Notes: generated by a model from the letters alone, not told the origin. Positions 33,750 to 42,832 are shown, counted from the stretch's first letter. The stretch: 64,000 bases of DNA from an uncultured Marivita sp. (GCF_947488135.1 NZ_CANKYW010000001.1:558001-622000); one strand, 5' to 3'. Numbers and translations are program-made.

Positions 33750-34343
33750 TCAGATCGGCTTGCGGGCGTTCATCGCGGCGGTGATCGTGCCCTCGTCGAG
33801 ATAGTCCAGCTCTCCACCGATCGGCACGCCCTGCGCCAGCGACGTCAGCGTCACGCGTCCTTCGAGCTGATCGGCGATGTAATGCGCCGTGGTCTGTCCG
33901 TCGATCGTGGCATTGAGGGCCAGGATCACCTCGGTGATTTCTTCGCTATCGACACGGGCCGACAGCTTCGGAATGCGCAATTCCTCCGGCCCGACCTGAT
34001 CGAGCGCCGACAGGGTACCCCCCAGGACGTGATAGCGTCCCTTGAAGACACCCGCCCGCTCCATCGCCCAAAGATCCGATACGTCCTCGACCACGCACAA
34101 GAGCCCGTTGTTTCGCCGATTGTCCTGGCAGATGTCACAGATATCCTGGGTTCCGACATTGCCGCAGTTCAGGCATTCGCGCGCATCCCGCGCGACCTGT
34201 GTCATCAACTCGGCCAGCGGCCCGAGCAGCAGCCCGCGCTTGCGGATCATGTGCAACACCGCACGCCGCGCCGACCGCGGCCCAAGCCCCGGCAACCGCG
34301 CCATCATCGCGATGAGTGCCTCGATATCGCTGCCTTCACGCAT
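33750..34343 (-). CDS. recR: Recombination mediator RecR
   Basis: A 197-residue protein with the N-terminal helix-hairpin-helix ([14 protein letters not shown]), a four-cysteine zinc finger ([16 protein letters not shown]) and a Toprim domain ([15 protein letters not shown]). RecR acts with RecF and RecO to load RecA on gapped DNA. It is the last gene of the conserved dnaX-ybaB-recR order, 141 bases after ybaB, that gap containing a palindromic repeat. Confidence 0.96.
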   Translation of the reverse strand: MREGSDIEALIAMMARLPGLGPRSARRAVLHMIRKRGLLLGPLAELMTQVARDARECLNCGNVGTQDICDICQDNRRNNGLLCVVEDVSDLWAMERAGVFKGRYHVLGGTLSALDQVGPEELRIPKLSARVDSEEITEVILALNATIDGQTTAHYIADQLEGRVTLTSLAQGVPIGGELDYLDEGTITAAMNARKPI

Positions 34344-34378
34344 CAGACGGCTGTCGCCCCGCTTCGTTTCGAAAAACC

Positions 34379-34413
34379 GTCATCCTCGGGCTCGACCCGA
34401 GGACCTCGTGTCC
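34379..34413. repeat. Dispersed alphaproteobacterial palindrome
   Basis: GTCATCCTCGGG-CTCGA-CCCGAGGACC forms a 7-bp hairpin between ybaB and recR. The phrase CGTCATCCTCGGGCTCGACC is one I know as a highly repeated intergenic element in alphaproteobacteria. The rest of the 141-base gap shows nothing else. Confidence 0.6.
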
Positions 34414-34484
34414 AACCAACCCCCGGGTCGCGCCCGTGGACGACGAGAGCGGGCGTCCAAAGATGTTGGTGCAACGCAAAGTCC

Positions 34485-34829
34485 TCAAAACGGCAGGTTC
34501 ATCCCCGGCGGCAGGCCCAGACCCTCGGTCAGCTTCGACATCTCTTCCTGCGCCTTCGCCTGCGCCTTTTGCTGCGCATCCTTGATCGCGGCGAGGATCA
34601 GGTCCTCGACCACTTCCTTGTCGTCGCCGTTGAAGATCGACGGGTCGATGTCCAGACCGGTCAATTCGCCCTTGGCAGTCGACGTTGCCTTGACGAGACC
34701 CGCACCGCTTTCGCCGGTCACGGTCATCGTCGCCAAGTCTTCCTGCACCTGGGCCATCTTGCCCTGCATTTCCTGCGCGGCTTTCATCATCTTGGCCATG
34801 TCGCCCATCTGGCCCAAACCCTTGAACAT
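34485..34829 (-). CDS. YbaB/EbfC-family nucleoid-associated protein
   Basis: A 114-residue protein beginning MFKGLGQMGDMAKMMKAAQEMQ, the canonical family N-terminus, with a long helix then a small beta sheet and PGMNLPF end. YbaB dimers bind and bridge DNA. It lies between a small membrane protein and recR in the dnaX block and is probably co-transcribed with dnaX. Confidence 0.94.
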   Translation of the reverse strand: MFKGLGQMGDMAKMMKAAQEMQGKMAQVQEDLATMTVTGESGAGLVKATSTAKGELTGLDIDPSIFNGDDKEVVEDLILAAIKDAQQKAQAKAQEEMSKLTEGLGLPPGMNLPF

Positions 34830-34844
34830 ATGTCTCTCCGTAGG

Positions 34845-35228
34845 TCAGCGCCCCTTGATCGGTGGCGCGGTGTAAAAGATCATCCCCACACATATTGCAG
34901 CGATGATGCCGATGAACAAGGCGGGCGACCCGACGCACCCCTCGGCCAGCGCGGCTTTCCGCGAGGTCGGTGCCAGCATGGTGAGAAATGTCACAAACGC
35001 GGTCCATCCCACGACCACCGCCAAGGCACCCCATTGGCTTTTGAAACGAAGGGCAAGGACCGTGCCGGCAAAGAGCACCAGCGCGGCGGGCGAGGAGGCC
35101 AGAAACAGCGCCTCTTGCAGCGCGCTCACCGGCGCGCCGTCCCATCCGGGGCGCTGCATCGCGCAATCCTGTGCCAGCGCCACACCAGGCAACAGCGACA
35201 GGATCAATCCTCCTCGAACGGGTCCCAT
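34845..35228 (-). CDS. Small membrane protein overlapping the dnaX end
   Basis: A 127-residue protein with an N-terminal hydrophobic segment that may be a signal (cleavage around GVALA), then helices at about residues 45-60, 68-86 and 103-118, with three cysteines. Its first 25 bases overlap the 3' end of dnaX, in a different frame. It sits between dnaX and ybaB. The ATG at 35228 is the only plausible start. Function unknown; weak homology signal, so it could be lineage-specific. Confidence 0.6.
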   Translation of the reverse strand: MGPVRGGLILSLLPGVALAQDCAMQRPGWDGAPVSALQEALFLASSPAALVLFAGTVLALRFKSQWGALAVVVGWTAFVTFLTMLAPTSRKAALAEGCVGSPALFIGIIAAICVGMIFYTAPPIKGR

Positions 35229-36952
35229 TCGTCTTCCACTTCGGGCAGTGCCTCGGCTTCGGCCACCGCGGCCAGCTGATCGGGTGTGCGCACCTCTTCG
35301 ATCACCGCGCCGGGAAATGCCTCCAACACCGCCTTGACGAGGGGATGCTCCGCCGCTTGGGCCTTGATCGCCATTTCGGCGGCGTCGCGGGTCTCCACGA
35401 TGGTCGGCGCGTCGGACCCGTTGACCAGCGTCACGCCCCAGCGATTGCCGGTCCAGCGTTGCAACGCGCTGCCCAACCGCTGCGCGAGGTCTCCGGGCGC
35501 GTTGTCAGTGGGCGTGAATTCGATCCGCCCCGGCTGATATGCGGCCAGCCGCACGCAGCTTTCCACCTCGACCAGCAGCTTCACGTCCCTGTTCGCCCGG
35601 ATCAGTTCGACCACGTGTTCGAAGGTCGGATAGCGGGCCAGCGCCTGATCCGCCGCAACCGCGAGCACCGCGCTGCCATGCGAGGCATGCGGGCCGGACG
35701 TGGTTCCGTGGGTCGGGGCAGGGGTCCCCATCGCTTGCGATCCTGTCGCTCCGCCAGCGCTCATTCCGCCACCCGAAGGGGGCGGGGGCGGCGGCGCGTC
35801 CTGCAAGCGCTTCACAAGGTCTTCCGGGCTGGGAAGCTCCGACACATGCGTCATGCGAATGATCGCCATTTCCGCCGCCATCATCGCGTTCGGCGCTTGC
35901 GCCACCTCGTCCAGCGCCTTGAGCAGCATCTGCCACAGCCGCGTCAGCGGACGCATCCCCAGCGCCTCGGCCAATTCCTGACCGCGCTGGCGTTCATCGG
36001 GGCTGATCGTGGGGTCTTCGGCCGCCTCGGGCGTGATCTTGACCACGGAAATCCAATGCGTGATCTCGGCCAGATCGCGCAGCACCGCCATCGGGTCGGC
36101 CCCATCGGCGTATTGTGCGGACAGCTCAGTCAACGCGCCGGCCGCATCACCCTTCATCACCAGATCGAAGAGGTCGAGCACGCGACCCCTGTCGGCCAAC
36201 CCCAGCATCGCGCGCACTTGGTCGGCGCCGGTTTCGCCCGCGCCGTGGCTGATCGCCTGATCCAGAAGCGATGTCGCATCGCGGGCCGATCCTTCGGCGG
36301 CTCGGGTGATGAGGGCCAAGGCGTCGTCGGTGATCTCAGCGTTTTCGGCTCCGGCGATCTTGCGCAGGAGCGCAATCATCATTTCTGGCTCGATCCGCCG
36401 CAGATCGAAGCGCTGGCAGCGCGACAGGACCGTGACCGGCACCTTGCGAATCTCGGTCGTCGCGAAAATGAACTTCACATGCGCAGGCGGTTCTTCCAGC
36501 GTCTTCAGAAGCGCGTTGAACGCGCTCGTCGACAGCATGTGAACTTCGTCGATGATGTAGATCTTGTAGCGCGCCGAGGCCGCCCGGTAATGCACGGAAT
36601 CGATGATCTCGCGGATGTCGCCCACGCCGGTGCGCGATGCCGCGTCCATCTCCATCACGTCGACATGCCGACCTTCCATGATCGCCACGCAATGTTCGCA
36701 CTGTCCGCAGGGTTCGGTGGTGGGTCCGCCGGTGCCATCCGGCCCGATGCAGTTCAGCCCTTTGGCGATGATCCGCGCCGTGGTCGTCTTCCCGATGCCG
36801 CGAATCCCGGTCATCACGAAGGCCTGCGCGATCCGGTCCGCCTCGAACGCGTTTTTCAGCGTCCGCACCATCGCCTCTTGCCCGACCAGATCGGCAAAGG
36901 TTTCAGGGCGATACTTGCGTGCAAGCACCTGATACGGGGTAGCGTCGGACAT
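35204..36952 (-). CDS. dnaX: DNA polymerase III subunit gamma/tau
   Basis: A 582-residue clamp-loader ATPase. Walker A is GIRGIGKTTTARI, the zinc module has CGQCEHC plus an upstream cysteine, Walker B is IDEVHML and the SRC motif is SRCQRFDL; the C-terminal tau part (residues after about 380) contacts the polymerase and helicase. The ATG at 36952 is preceded by AGGAAGG, which lies in one arm of an 11-bp inverted repeat that could hide it. It heads the dnaX-ybaB-recR block. No slippery A-run for a gamma frameshift was noticed. Confidence 0.96.
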   Translation of the reverse strand: MSDATPYQVLARKYRPETFADLVGQEAMVRTLKNAFEADRIAQAFVMTGIRGIGKTTTARIIAKGLNCIGPDGTGGPTTEPCGQCEHCVAIMEGRHVDVMEMDAASRTGVGDIREIIDSVHYRAASARYKIYIIDEVHMLSTSAFNALLKTLEEPPAHVKFIFATTEIRKVPVTVLSRCQRFDLRRIEPEMMIALLRKIAGAENAEITDDALALITRAAEGSARDATSLLDQAISHGAGETGADQVRAMLGLADRGRVLDLFDLVMKGDAAGALTELSAQYADGADPMAVLRDLAEITHWISVVKITPEAAEDPTISPDERQRGQELAEALGMRPLTRLWQMLLKALDEVAQAPNAMMAAEMAIIRMTHVSELPSPEDLVKRLQDAPPPPPPSGGGMSAGGATGSQAMGTPAPTHGTTSGPHASHGSAVLAVAADQALARYPTFEHVVELIRANRDVKLLVEVESCVRLAAYQPGRIEFTPTDNAPGDLAQRLGSALQRWTGNRWGVTLVNGSDAPTIVETRDAAEMAIKAQAAEHPLVKAVLEAFPGAVIEEVRTPDQLAAVAEAEALPEVEDEWDPFEED

Positions 36953-36959
36953 CCACAGC

Positions 36960-37006
36960 ACCTTCCTGGCAATCAGGTGCAAACTAGGCGCTCACGCCAG
37001 GAAGGT
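36960..37006 (-). promoter_or_regulatory. dnaX leader inverted repeat covering the ribosome site
   Basis: On the mRNA, ACCTTCCTGGC (36996-37006) pairs perfectly with GCCAGGAAGGT (36960-36970), 11 bp with a 25-base loop, and the latter arm holds the AGGAAGG ribosome site 8-14 bases from the AUG. An alternative small stem CTGGCG-TGAG-CGCC-TAG uses part of the first arm and excludes the long one. Translation control by switching is inferred. Confidence 0.55.
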
Positions 37007-37035
37007 CCACCGCGCAGCGCCCCGTTGCGTCGATT

Positions 37036-37407
37036 TCATAGCAGCCAGAGGATCACACCCGTCGCGATCGACCCTGCCGCCAGAACAGCCGCGATCAGCC
37101 CGATACTGCGCGACGATTGCGGCTCGGTTTCATGAGCGTTCATTTCCTTCTGCGTCTGGCTGGAATTGCGCCAGGCCGCCCAGAAGATGACGACGGCGAT
37201 GACAACGAACACGGTCGAGACGGCCTTTGGAATCCAGGTCGGCTCGAACGGACCGAACAGCGCGCGCAAACCAAGCGCCAATGCGACCGACGCCATGCCC
37301 GTGCGCATCCAGCCCGCAAACGTGCGCTCATTGGCGAGCATCGTGCGCGCCTCCGCCCAATCGGTGCGGTCCTCGGCCATGTCGTTCTTGTCTGGCATAT
37401 CGCTCAA
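37036..37407 (-). CDS. DUF202 (YidH-like) inner-membrane protein
   Basis: A 123-residue protein with the family signature RTMLANERTFAGWMRTGMASVALALGL around residues 21-47 and three hydrophobic helices (about 36-52, 60-78 and 100-121). DUF202 proteins occur as small inner-membrane proteins of unknown function. It lies upstream of dnaX on the same strand, with the dnaX leader hairpin between them. Confidence 0.86.
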   Translation of the reverse strand: MSDMPDKNDMAEDRTDWAEARTMLANERTFAGWMRTGMASVALALGLRALFGPFEPTWIPKAVSTVFVVIAVVIFWAAWRNSSQTQKEMNAHETEPQSSRSIGLIAAVLAAGSIATGVILWLL

Positions 37408-37438
37408 CGCGCTACAGCGGACCGGCGTTCCCCTGAGG

Positions 37439-38332
37439 TCAGCCGTTCCACCTCACGCATCCGGCGTCCGACACGTCATAGCCCTTGAGAGTTGCCGCGT
37501 GATCGGCGAAGGCAGGCGATCGCAGAAACGTCACGAACCGCTGGAACTGCGGTTCGAAATAGGCCCGTCGGCTCACCAGAAGATCGAAGTGTTCTTCGAT
37601 CAGCGGCACGAAGCCCAACCTGTGCTGCGCGGCCAGCGCCTCGAGCCCGAAAGTCGCATCTGATGCTCCCGACGCCACGTCGAGCACCGCATCCGCCTCG
37701 CTGCGCGCCACGGGTCGCATCTGGATCGTGTCCGGCAGGATATCCGCCTCGCGCAGCATTCGGTCGAACAGCGTCCGCGTTCCGGCCCCGGTCTGCCGCG
37801 GCGTCAGGATGCGCCCTTTGAGGTCGCTCAGCCCGCTGATTTCCGACGCCAAGTCCGGCCTGACCACCAGCCCGCGCTGGCGTTTTGCGAATCCAAGCAG
37901 GACCGCCGCCGACCCGGCCAGCGCGGCATCGACCGCCGGGATATTCCAAGAGGCCGAACCCTCGTTGAACATATGCAAGCCCGCCGCCAGGCCCTCGCGT
38001 GCCACATACCGGTCGAGCCCATCCTGCGAGCCATCGAAAAACGTGGCGATGCCGCATTCCGATTGGCGCAGTGCCCAGTCCAGAAGTGGATCGTGGCTGC
38101 CCAGAAACACCGCCGGTCGCGGCCCCTGCGCCTGCGCCGCTCCGGTCTGCCCGCGCTCCAGCCAGCGCCGGACCGCGGTTTCCGGGAACAGCAGTTTACC
38201 GGTGACTTTAGAACACGGCACTGTCCCGCTCGCCGCAAGATCATAGACCTTGCGTTCCTTGATCCGCAGCAATTCGGCCAGTTCCGGCACCGTCAGATAC
38301 CGTTCAGATGAGGAGGTGTCGGTGTTCATCAT
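37439..38332 (-). CDS. HTH regulator with periplasmic-binding-protein-like sensor domain
   Basis: A 297-residue cytoplasmic protein. Residues 10-58 form an excisionase-type helix-turn-helix (LTVPELAELLRIKERKVYDLAASGTVP and a KLLFPETAVRRWL wing). The rest is a PBP-like domain as in one-component regulators of molybdate, tungstate or sugar-like ligands (GSHDPLLDWALRQ, FNEGSASWNIPAVDA, GAGTRTLFDRML). Two ATG codons at 38332 and 38329 are both possible. It stands alone, with no transporter nearby; the ligand is unknown. Confidence 0.8.
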   Translation of the reverse strand: MMNTDTSSSERYLTVPELAELLRIKERKVYDLAASGTVPCSKVTGKLLFPETAVRRWLERGQTGAAQAQGPRPAVFLGSHDPLLDWALRQSECGIATFFDGSQDGLDRYVAREGLAAGLHMFNEGSASWNIPAVDAALAGSAAVLLGFAKRQRGLVVRPDLASEISGLSDLKGRILTPRQTGAGTRTLFDRMLREADILPDTIQMRPVARSEADAVLDVASGASDATFGLEALAAQHRLGFVPLIEEHFDLLVSRRAYFEPQFQRFVTFLRSPAFADHAATLKGYDVSDAGCVRWNG

Positions 38333-38532
38333 AGCGCCGCGACTATGTCCGACAGGCTGCGGCGCGACAAGAGAGTGCAAGACAGGTTTTTGATGGACCA
38401 CCCGACGCCGCGATGTCGCGCCCCCGAGGGTTTGCGTTGGCCGGGAAATGCGGCATGCTCTGCCCGCGGGCAGTGTCTTCCAGATCGAAGTTGACACTGG
38501 AGCCCGATCAAGTTGCAACGAAGGCCGTAATT

Positions 38533-39024
38533 ATGACCGACCATTCCTCACCCGATCTCCGCGATGGCGAGGTCGCGACCAGCGCCGACATTGCGGAGGA
38601 TGCAACCGTACAATTCATCGGTACGATCCGTACGCCCTTCACCACCCGCGACCTGTGCCCGCGCCAGGGCGATCTAGACGGACCGGAGTGCCGATTGGAA
38701 TTGCTGCCGCAATGGGAGCAAGCACTGCACGGCATCACGAAGTTCGAGTTCCTCGACGTGCTCTACTGGTTGCACCAGTCCCGCCGGGATCTCGTCCTGC
38801 AAAGCCCGCGCGGCGACGGAAAGACCTTTGGCACCTTCGCCTTGCGGTCCCCGGTCCGGCCTAACCCGATCGGTCTGTCCCGCGTAAAGCTGATCCGGCA
38901 GGAGGGTGCCGTTTTGATCGTCAAGGGCCTGGATTGTCTCGATAAAACACCGCTCATCGACATCAAGCCGTCGCGATGTGGATACACGGTGCAAGCGCCG
39001 CCGAAGGACGCCGACGCCGGGTGA
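38533..39024 (+). CDS. trmO: tRNA t6A37 N6-methyltransferase-type protein TrmO
   Basis: A 163-residue protein with the single TrmO/TsaA beta-barrel domain: FIGTIRTPF, LDVLYWLHQSRR, GTFALRSPVRPNPIGLS and CLDKTPLIDIKP, the last two lining the SAM and tRNA sites. TrmO adds a methyl group to the N6 of t6A at position 37 in tRNA-Thr. The ATG at 38533 was chosen because the homologous core begins shortly after; upstream ATGs give no family sequence. It is divergent from the HTH/PBP regulator and precedes the desaturase. Confidence 0.88.
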   Translation: MTDHSSPDLRDGEVATSADIAEDATVQFIGTIRTPFTTRDLCPRQGDLDGPECRLELLPQWEQALHGITKFEFLDVLYWLHQSRRDLVLQSPRGDGKTFGTFALRSPVRPNPIGLSRVKLIRQEGAVLIVKGLDCLDKTPLIDIKPSRCGYTVQAPPKDADAG

Positions 39025-39126
39025 CAGTGGCAAAATGCCTCGCTGAACGGATTGTGACGCAAAAGGTCATAGGCGGAATGATGATCATCAGGTAGAACGC
39101 TCCGACACAGATAAAAAAGCAGGCAT

Positions 39127-40155
39127 ATGTCCGAGCAGTTTACAATTCCCGGGCACACGCCCGCATCGCCCTCTGCCAAAGACTGGGTGAAAGTTCTCGC
39201 CAAATACCGTGAACCGAACGCATTGCGCAGCTCTTTCGAGCTTGCCGTGACCCTCGGTCCCTTCGTCGCCCTCTGGGCCGCCGCCTGGTGGTCGATGGGT
39301 GTAAGTTACTGGCTCACCTTGGCAATTTCGATCGTCAACGCAGCGTTCCTGCTGCGATTGTTCATCATTCAGCACGATTGTGGGCATGGGTCGTTCTACA
39401 ACAACCGCACACTCAGCGATTGGCTGGGCCGCGTTCTGGGCGTGCTGACGCTCACGCCTTACGATGTCTGGCGACGCACCCACTCCATTCATCACAGTTC
39501 ACACGGAAACCTCGAACGGCGCGGTATCGGGGATGTGCACACGATGACCGTCGCCGAATACAAGGCCCTGTCCGGCTGGAGCAAGCTCATGTACCGGCTT
39601 TATCGCCACCCGGTCATCTTGTTCGGATTGGGGCCGGGATACCTGTTTCTCTTGCAGAACCGTATTCCCCTCGGCTTGATGTCGAGCGTCCGGTACTGGA
39701 CCAGCGCCATGGGCACCAATGCAGCGATCCTCGCCGGCCTGCTGGTCATGCTCTACTTCGGGGGGCTTATGCCGATCCTGCTGATCTTCCTGCCATCCAC
39801 GCTGTTGGCCGCGACCGCCGGGGTCTGGTTGTTCTACGTGCAGCACCAGTTCGAGACCACATTGTGGGACGATGAGGACAACTGGCAACTGCATGATGCG
39901 GCGTTGCATGGCAGTTCCTACTACGTGTTGCCGATCGTTCTGCAATGGCTGAGTGGCAATATCGGGATTCACCATGTGCATCACCTCTACAGCCGTATCC
40001 CCTTCTACCGGCTTCCCGAAGTGGTGCGTGACCACGCGAGCCTCGCAGGACATAACCGCATGACGATTCTGGAAAGCTTCCGCAACGCGCGGCTCCACCT
40101 TTGGGACGAGGGCTCGCGCCGACTGCTGTCGTTCCGGCAGGCGAAAGCGCTCTGA
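39127..40155 (+). CDS. Fatty acid desaturase
   Basis: A 342-residue di-iron membrane enzyme. The three histidine boxes are HDCGH (residues 83-87), HSIHH (119-123) and HHVHH near residue 277, with four hydrophobic helices between. It inserts a double bond into an acyl chain with oxygen and reductant from the membrane electron chain. It stands alone between trmO and the convergent decarboxylase gene. Substrate (acyl-lipid, acyl-CoA or carotenoid-type) is not clear. Confidence 0.92.
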   Translation: MSEQFTIPGHTPASPSAKDWVKVLAKYREPNALRSSFELAVTLGPFVALWAAAWWSMGVSYWLTLAISIVNAAFLLRLFIIQHDCGHGSFYNNRTLSDWLGRVLGVLTLTPYDVWRRTHSIHHSSHGNLERRGIGDVHTMTVAEYKALSGWSKLMYRLYRHPVILFGLGPGYLFLLQNRIPLGLMSSVRYWTSAMGTNAAILAGLLVMLYFGGLMPILLIFLPSTLLAATAGVWLFYVQHQFETTLWDDEDNWQLHDAALHGSSYYVLPIVLQWLSGNIGIHHVHHLYSRIPFYRLPEVVRDHASLAGHNRMTILESFRNARLHLWDEGSRRLLSFRQAKAL

Positions 40156-40187
40156 GTTCACCTGCTGAAGGATGAACATCGGATCAG

Positions 40188-41660
40188 TTAGACCTGTAGA
40201 TCATCCCTTAGCGCCCGAACGGCCTCGATGGCGTCGTGAATATCTGTGGTCTGTGTTCTGTGATTGGTGATGGCCGCACGCAAACAGGTCACTTTCTCGC
40301 CTTTGAAAGAAGCGACAGTTGTCGAAAACACTGCCAGACCGGAGAGTTGCAGACCCTGAGCGATCCGAGAATTCAGCGCGCTTTGTTCTTTCGCATTCAG
40401 TGTGGAGTCAGCGGTGAAAACACACAGGTTTGATATTATCGGTTTTGCCAAGTCCATGCGATCCGTTCGTGACACCAACTGACCCATAAGCTCCGCCTGT
40501 CGGCAGTTCGCCGTGATTGCCGCGCCGAGTGCCTTCGCGCCATGTGTCCGGATCGTGCTCCAAACCTTGAGCGCACGGTTGCCCCGGGACAGATCCACGC
40601 CATAATCACAAAACCAAGGGTCGCCGCCTGCCAGCCCTTGATCCATCGCGGCAAGGTAGGACGGTCGAGCGGCAAAGGCGTTGCGATGGTCCTGTTCATC
40701 GCGGATCAGAACCAGTCCGCAATCGTAAGGAACGAACATCCACTTGTGGAAATCACATGCAATGCTGTCGGCCCGGTCGATTCCATCGGTCAAGCTGCGC
40801 CACGGCTCTTCGGCTAGCCGCGTCCAAGCACCGAAAGCCCCATCGACGTGAAGCCACAATGCTTCTTCTTTCGCGATATCGGCCAGCGTTTCCAAATCGT
40901 CATAGGTGCCGAAATCAACGGATCCGGCGGTTCCGATGATGACAAAAGGCTTAAATCCGGCGTTTCGATCTTCGGCAATACAGGCGCGGAGCTTGGCGAC
41001 ATCCACGCTGCCCCCTGCCTCAGGCAAGAGTCGTAGGCCGTTTTTCCCAATGCCCATTAACTCAAGGGCCTTCTGGGTTGATGTGTGAACGCTCGCGCCA
41101 GCATAAGCGACCAGACGCGCCGCGCCATTTCCCTCAGACCGCATTGCAGACCCCAGCTTACGAAGTCGTGCTGCGTGTAGCGCGATGACGGTTGCCTGCG
41201 ATGTACCAGCGACCAGAATGCCCGACGCGCCGTCGGGAAATCCCATTTGACGGCGTGCCCAGTCGATCACCTCGCGTTCGAGGTAAACCATACCATGATC
41301 GCGACCACCGCAGTTGCTGTTCATCGTCGCAGCAACCATTTCGGACATCAAACCTTCCGCCACTCCGGTGCCATGCACCCAGCCAAAAAACCGCGGATGC
41401 GTGTTGCCGGTGGCGTAAGGCAGTACACTCGACTGTAGCGTGGCTGCCAGATCGCCAAATGTGTGTCCGTCGGTACTAAGCTTGTAGCTATCCCTTACAT
41501 GCTCGGGGACAGGTTGCCACGGGTGTGTGGCCGCGTTCTGGAGTTGGTCGAGGCAAGCGTCCAACAACCCATGTGCCGATGCACGGAAGACGTCCCAATC
41601 TTTTGGGTCGAGTGTGGGTTGGTCGGTATTGGGGCCCGCCTTGCCCGTATCGAAGCTCAT
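40188..41660 (-). CDS. PLP-dependent group II amino acid decarboxylase-like protein
   Basis: A 490-residue PLP enzyme of the aromatic/glutamate decarboxylase type. The PLP lysine is in DFHKWMFVPYDCG, the substrate region has TGNTHPRFFGWVHG and the glycine/serine pocket LVAGTSQATVIALHAAR. The ATG at 41660 follows CGGAGG. The substrate could be an aromatic amino acid, glutamate or another acid and is not decided. Its base composition looks lower in GC than that of its neighbours, and codon use is more AT-rich, which suggests recent transfer. Confidence 0.85.
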   Translation of the reverse strand: MSFDTGKAGPNTDQPTLDPKDWDVFRASAHGLLDACLDQLQNAATHPWQPVPEHVRDSYKLSTDGHTFGDLAATLQSSVLPYATGNTHPRFFGWVHGTGVAEGLMSEMVAATMNSNCGGRDHGMVYLEREVIDWARRQMGFPDGASGILVAGTSQATVIALHAARLRKLGSAMRSEGNGAARLVAYAGASVHTSTQKALELMGIGKNGLRLLPEAGGSVDVAKLRACIAEDRNAGFKPFVIIGTAGSVDFGTYDDLETLADIAKEEALWLHVDGAFGAWTRLAEEPWRSLTDGIDRADSIACDFHKWMFVPYDCGLVLIRDEQDHRNAFAARPSYLAAMDQGLAGGDPWFCDYGVDLSRGNRALKVWSTIRTHGAKALGAAITANCRQAELMGQLVSRTDRMDLAKPIISNLCVFTADSTLNAKEQSALNSRIAQGLQLSGLAVFSTTVASFKGEKVTCLRAAITNHRTQTTDIHDAIEAVRALRDDLQV

Positions 41661-41751
41661 ACGGCCTCCGTTTTCCACCCATTATCATACCGAAACCGCC
41701 GATAGACCAAGCCCAATAAAAATTCTTCCGATTATAAGGGTCTACGGACGC

Positions 41752-41782
41752 AAAAAGGCCGCCCCGAAGGACGGCCTTTTTT
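41752..41782 (-). terminator. Two-sided terminator after rpsI
   Basis: AAAAAGGCCG and CGGCCTTTTTT arms around a CGAA-type loop, 18 bases beyond the rpsI stop. The T-run on the minus strand serves rplM-rpsI. Confidence 0.88.
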
Positions 41783-41800
41783 GTATCTTTCGAGCGCTGA

Positions 41801-42301
41801 TTAACGCTTGGAGAACTGGAAGCTCCGACGCGCCTTGCGCTTACCGAACTTCTTACGTTCCACGACACGGCTGTCGCGTGTGAGGAAACCGGCCGCTTTG
41901 AGTGCGGAGCGCAGGCTGGGGTCGTAAAGCTGGAGCGCCTTGGAAATGCCGTGCTTGACCGCACCGGCCTGACCAGAAAGGCCGCCGCCCTTGACCGTGG
42001 CCATCACGTCGAACTGGTCGGCAACGCCGGCCACGTCGAACGGCTGGCGCAGGATCATTTGCAGAACCGGACGCGCGAAATAGGCGTTCATTTCCTTGCC
42101 GTTCACATTGACCTTGCCGGAGCCCGGCTTGATCCAGACGCGGGCAACCGCGTCCTTCCGCTTGCCGGTGGCATAGGAGCGACCCAGCGAGTCGCGCTGC
42201 GGCTCACGCGGAGTTTCTTCGGGGGCAGCGCCCTGAACGGCACCGATGTCGTCCGTGACGGCTTTCGCCAGCTCGTCGAGGGAGTTGATTTGCTCAGCCA
42301 T
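41801..42301 (-). CDS. rpsI: 30S ribosomal protein S9
   Basis: A 166-residue S9 protein with a 40-residue acidic N-terminal extension ([11 protein letters not shown]...) typical of alphaproteobacteria, then the S9 core ([18 protein letters not shown]) and the tRNA-contacting end [13 protein letters not shown]. The ATG overlaps the rplM stop by one base (TAATG), so the two are translationally coupled, as is usual for this pair. Confidence 0.97.
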   Translation of the reverse strand: MAEQINSLDELAKAVTDDIGAVQGAAPEETPREPQRDSLGRSYATGKRKDAVARVWIKPGSGKVNVNGKEMNAYFARPVLQMILRQPFDVAGVADQFDVMATVKGGGLSGQAGAVKHGISKALQLYDPSLRSALKAAGFLTRDSRVVERKKFGKRKARRSFQFSKR

Positions 42302-42765
42302 TATTTCGCCGTCCGTGTGTTCTTGGAGTTCATGGACTTGACGTCCAGTACTTCGGGGCTTTGCGCCTCGTGCGGGTGCTCGGCACCGGCGTAGACGCGC
42401 AGGTTGGTCATGACCTTGCGGGACAGGCGGTTGCCCGGGAGCATCCGCTGGACCGCTTTCTGGACCACACGCTCGGGGTGCGCACCTTCGAGGATCTGCT
42501 GCTTGGTGCGGGACTTGATGCCGCCCGGGTAACCGGTGTGCCAGTAGAAGTTCTCGTGACGCTTGTTGCCGGTCATCTGGATCTTGTCCGCGTTGATCAC
42601 GATGACATTGTCACCCATGTCCATATGCGGAGTGAAAGACGGCTTGTGCTTGCCGCGCAGGCGGGAGGCAACGATCGACGCAAGACGGCCCAGAACGACG
42701 CCCTCGGCGTCGATCAGGATCCATTTCTTGTCGATGTCTGCCGGTGTTGCAGAATAGGTTTTCAT
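42301..42765 (-). CDS. rplM: 50S ribosomal protein L13
   Basis: A 154-residue protein beginning [22 protein letters not shown], the standard L13 start, so the ATG at 42765 is used and not the upstream one at 42849. L13 is an early-assembly protein of the 50S subunit. A strong promoter lies about 70 bases upstream and rpsI follows in the same transcript. Confidence 0.97.
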   Translation of the reverse strand: MKTYSATPADIDKKWILIDAEGVVLGRLASIVASRLRGKHKPSFTPHMDMGDNVIVINADKIQMTGNKRHENFYWHTGYPGGIKSRTKQQILEGAHPERVVQKAVQRMLPGNRLSRKVMTNLRVYAGAEHPHEAQSPEVLDVKSMNSKNTRTAK

Positions 42766-42832
42766 CGTGGGATGTCCCTGACGTTTGATTGGTAAGGCAG
42801 GGCGCCATGCACCCTGGGTATCCGATGCGCGG

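Noticed and set aside
33549-35279. A 576-residue open frame opposite recR and ybaB
   Set aside because: It covers three coding genes and a repeat region and has no recognisable fold.
36953-37035. Possible signal recognition particle RNA (ffs) beside dnaX
   Set aside because: In some bacteria the SRP RNA gene precedes dnaX, and an inverted repeat is present, but the conserved GGAAGGAAGCAGCC-type core is missing, so I read it as a dnaX leader hairpin.
35171-37135. A 654-residue open frame on the + strand opposite dnaX
   Set aside because: It is a mirror of the GC-rich dnaX coding sequence; it lacks a ribosome site, its sequence has no domain-like pattern, and it covers a well-supported gene.
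39079-39090. TGATGATCATCA upstream of the desaturase as an FNR box
   Set aside because: The core TGAT-N4-ATCA fits, but the outer bases do not and the spacing would place the start of transcription at the ATG; left as chance.
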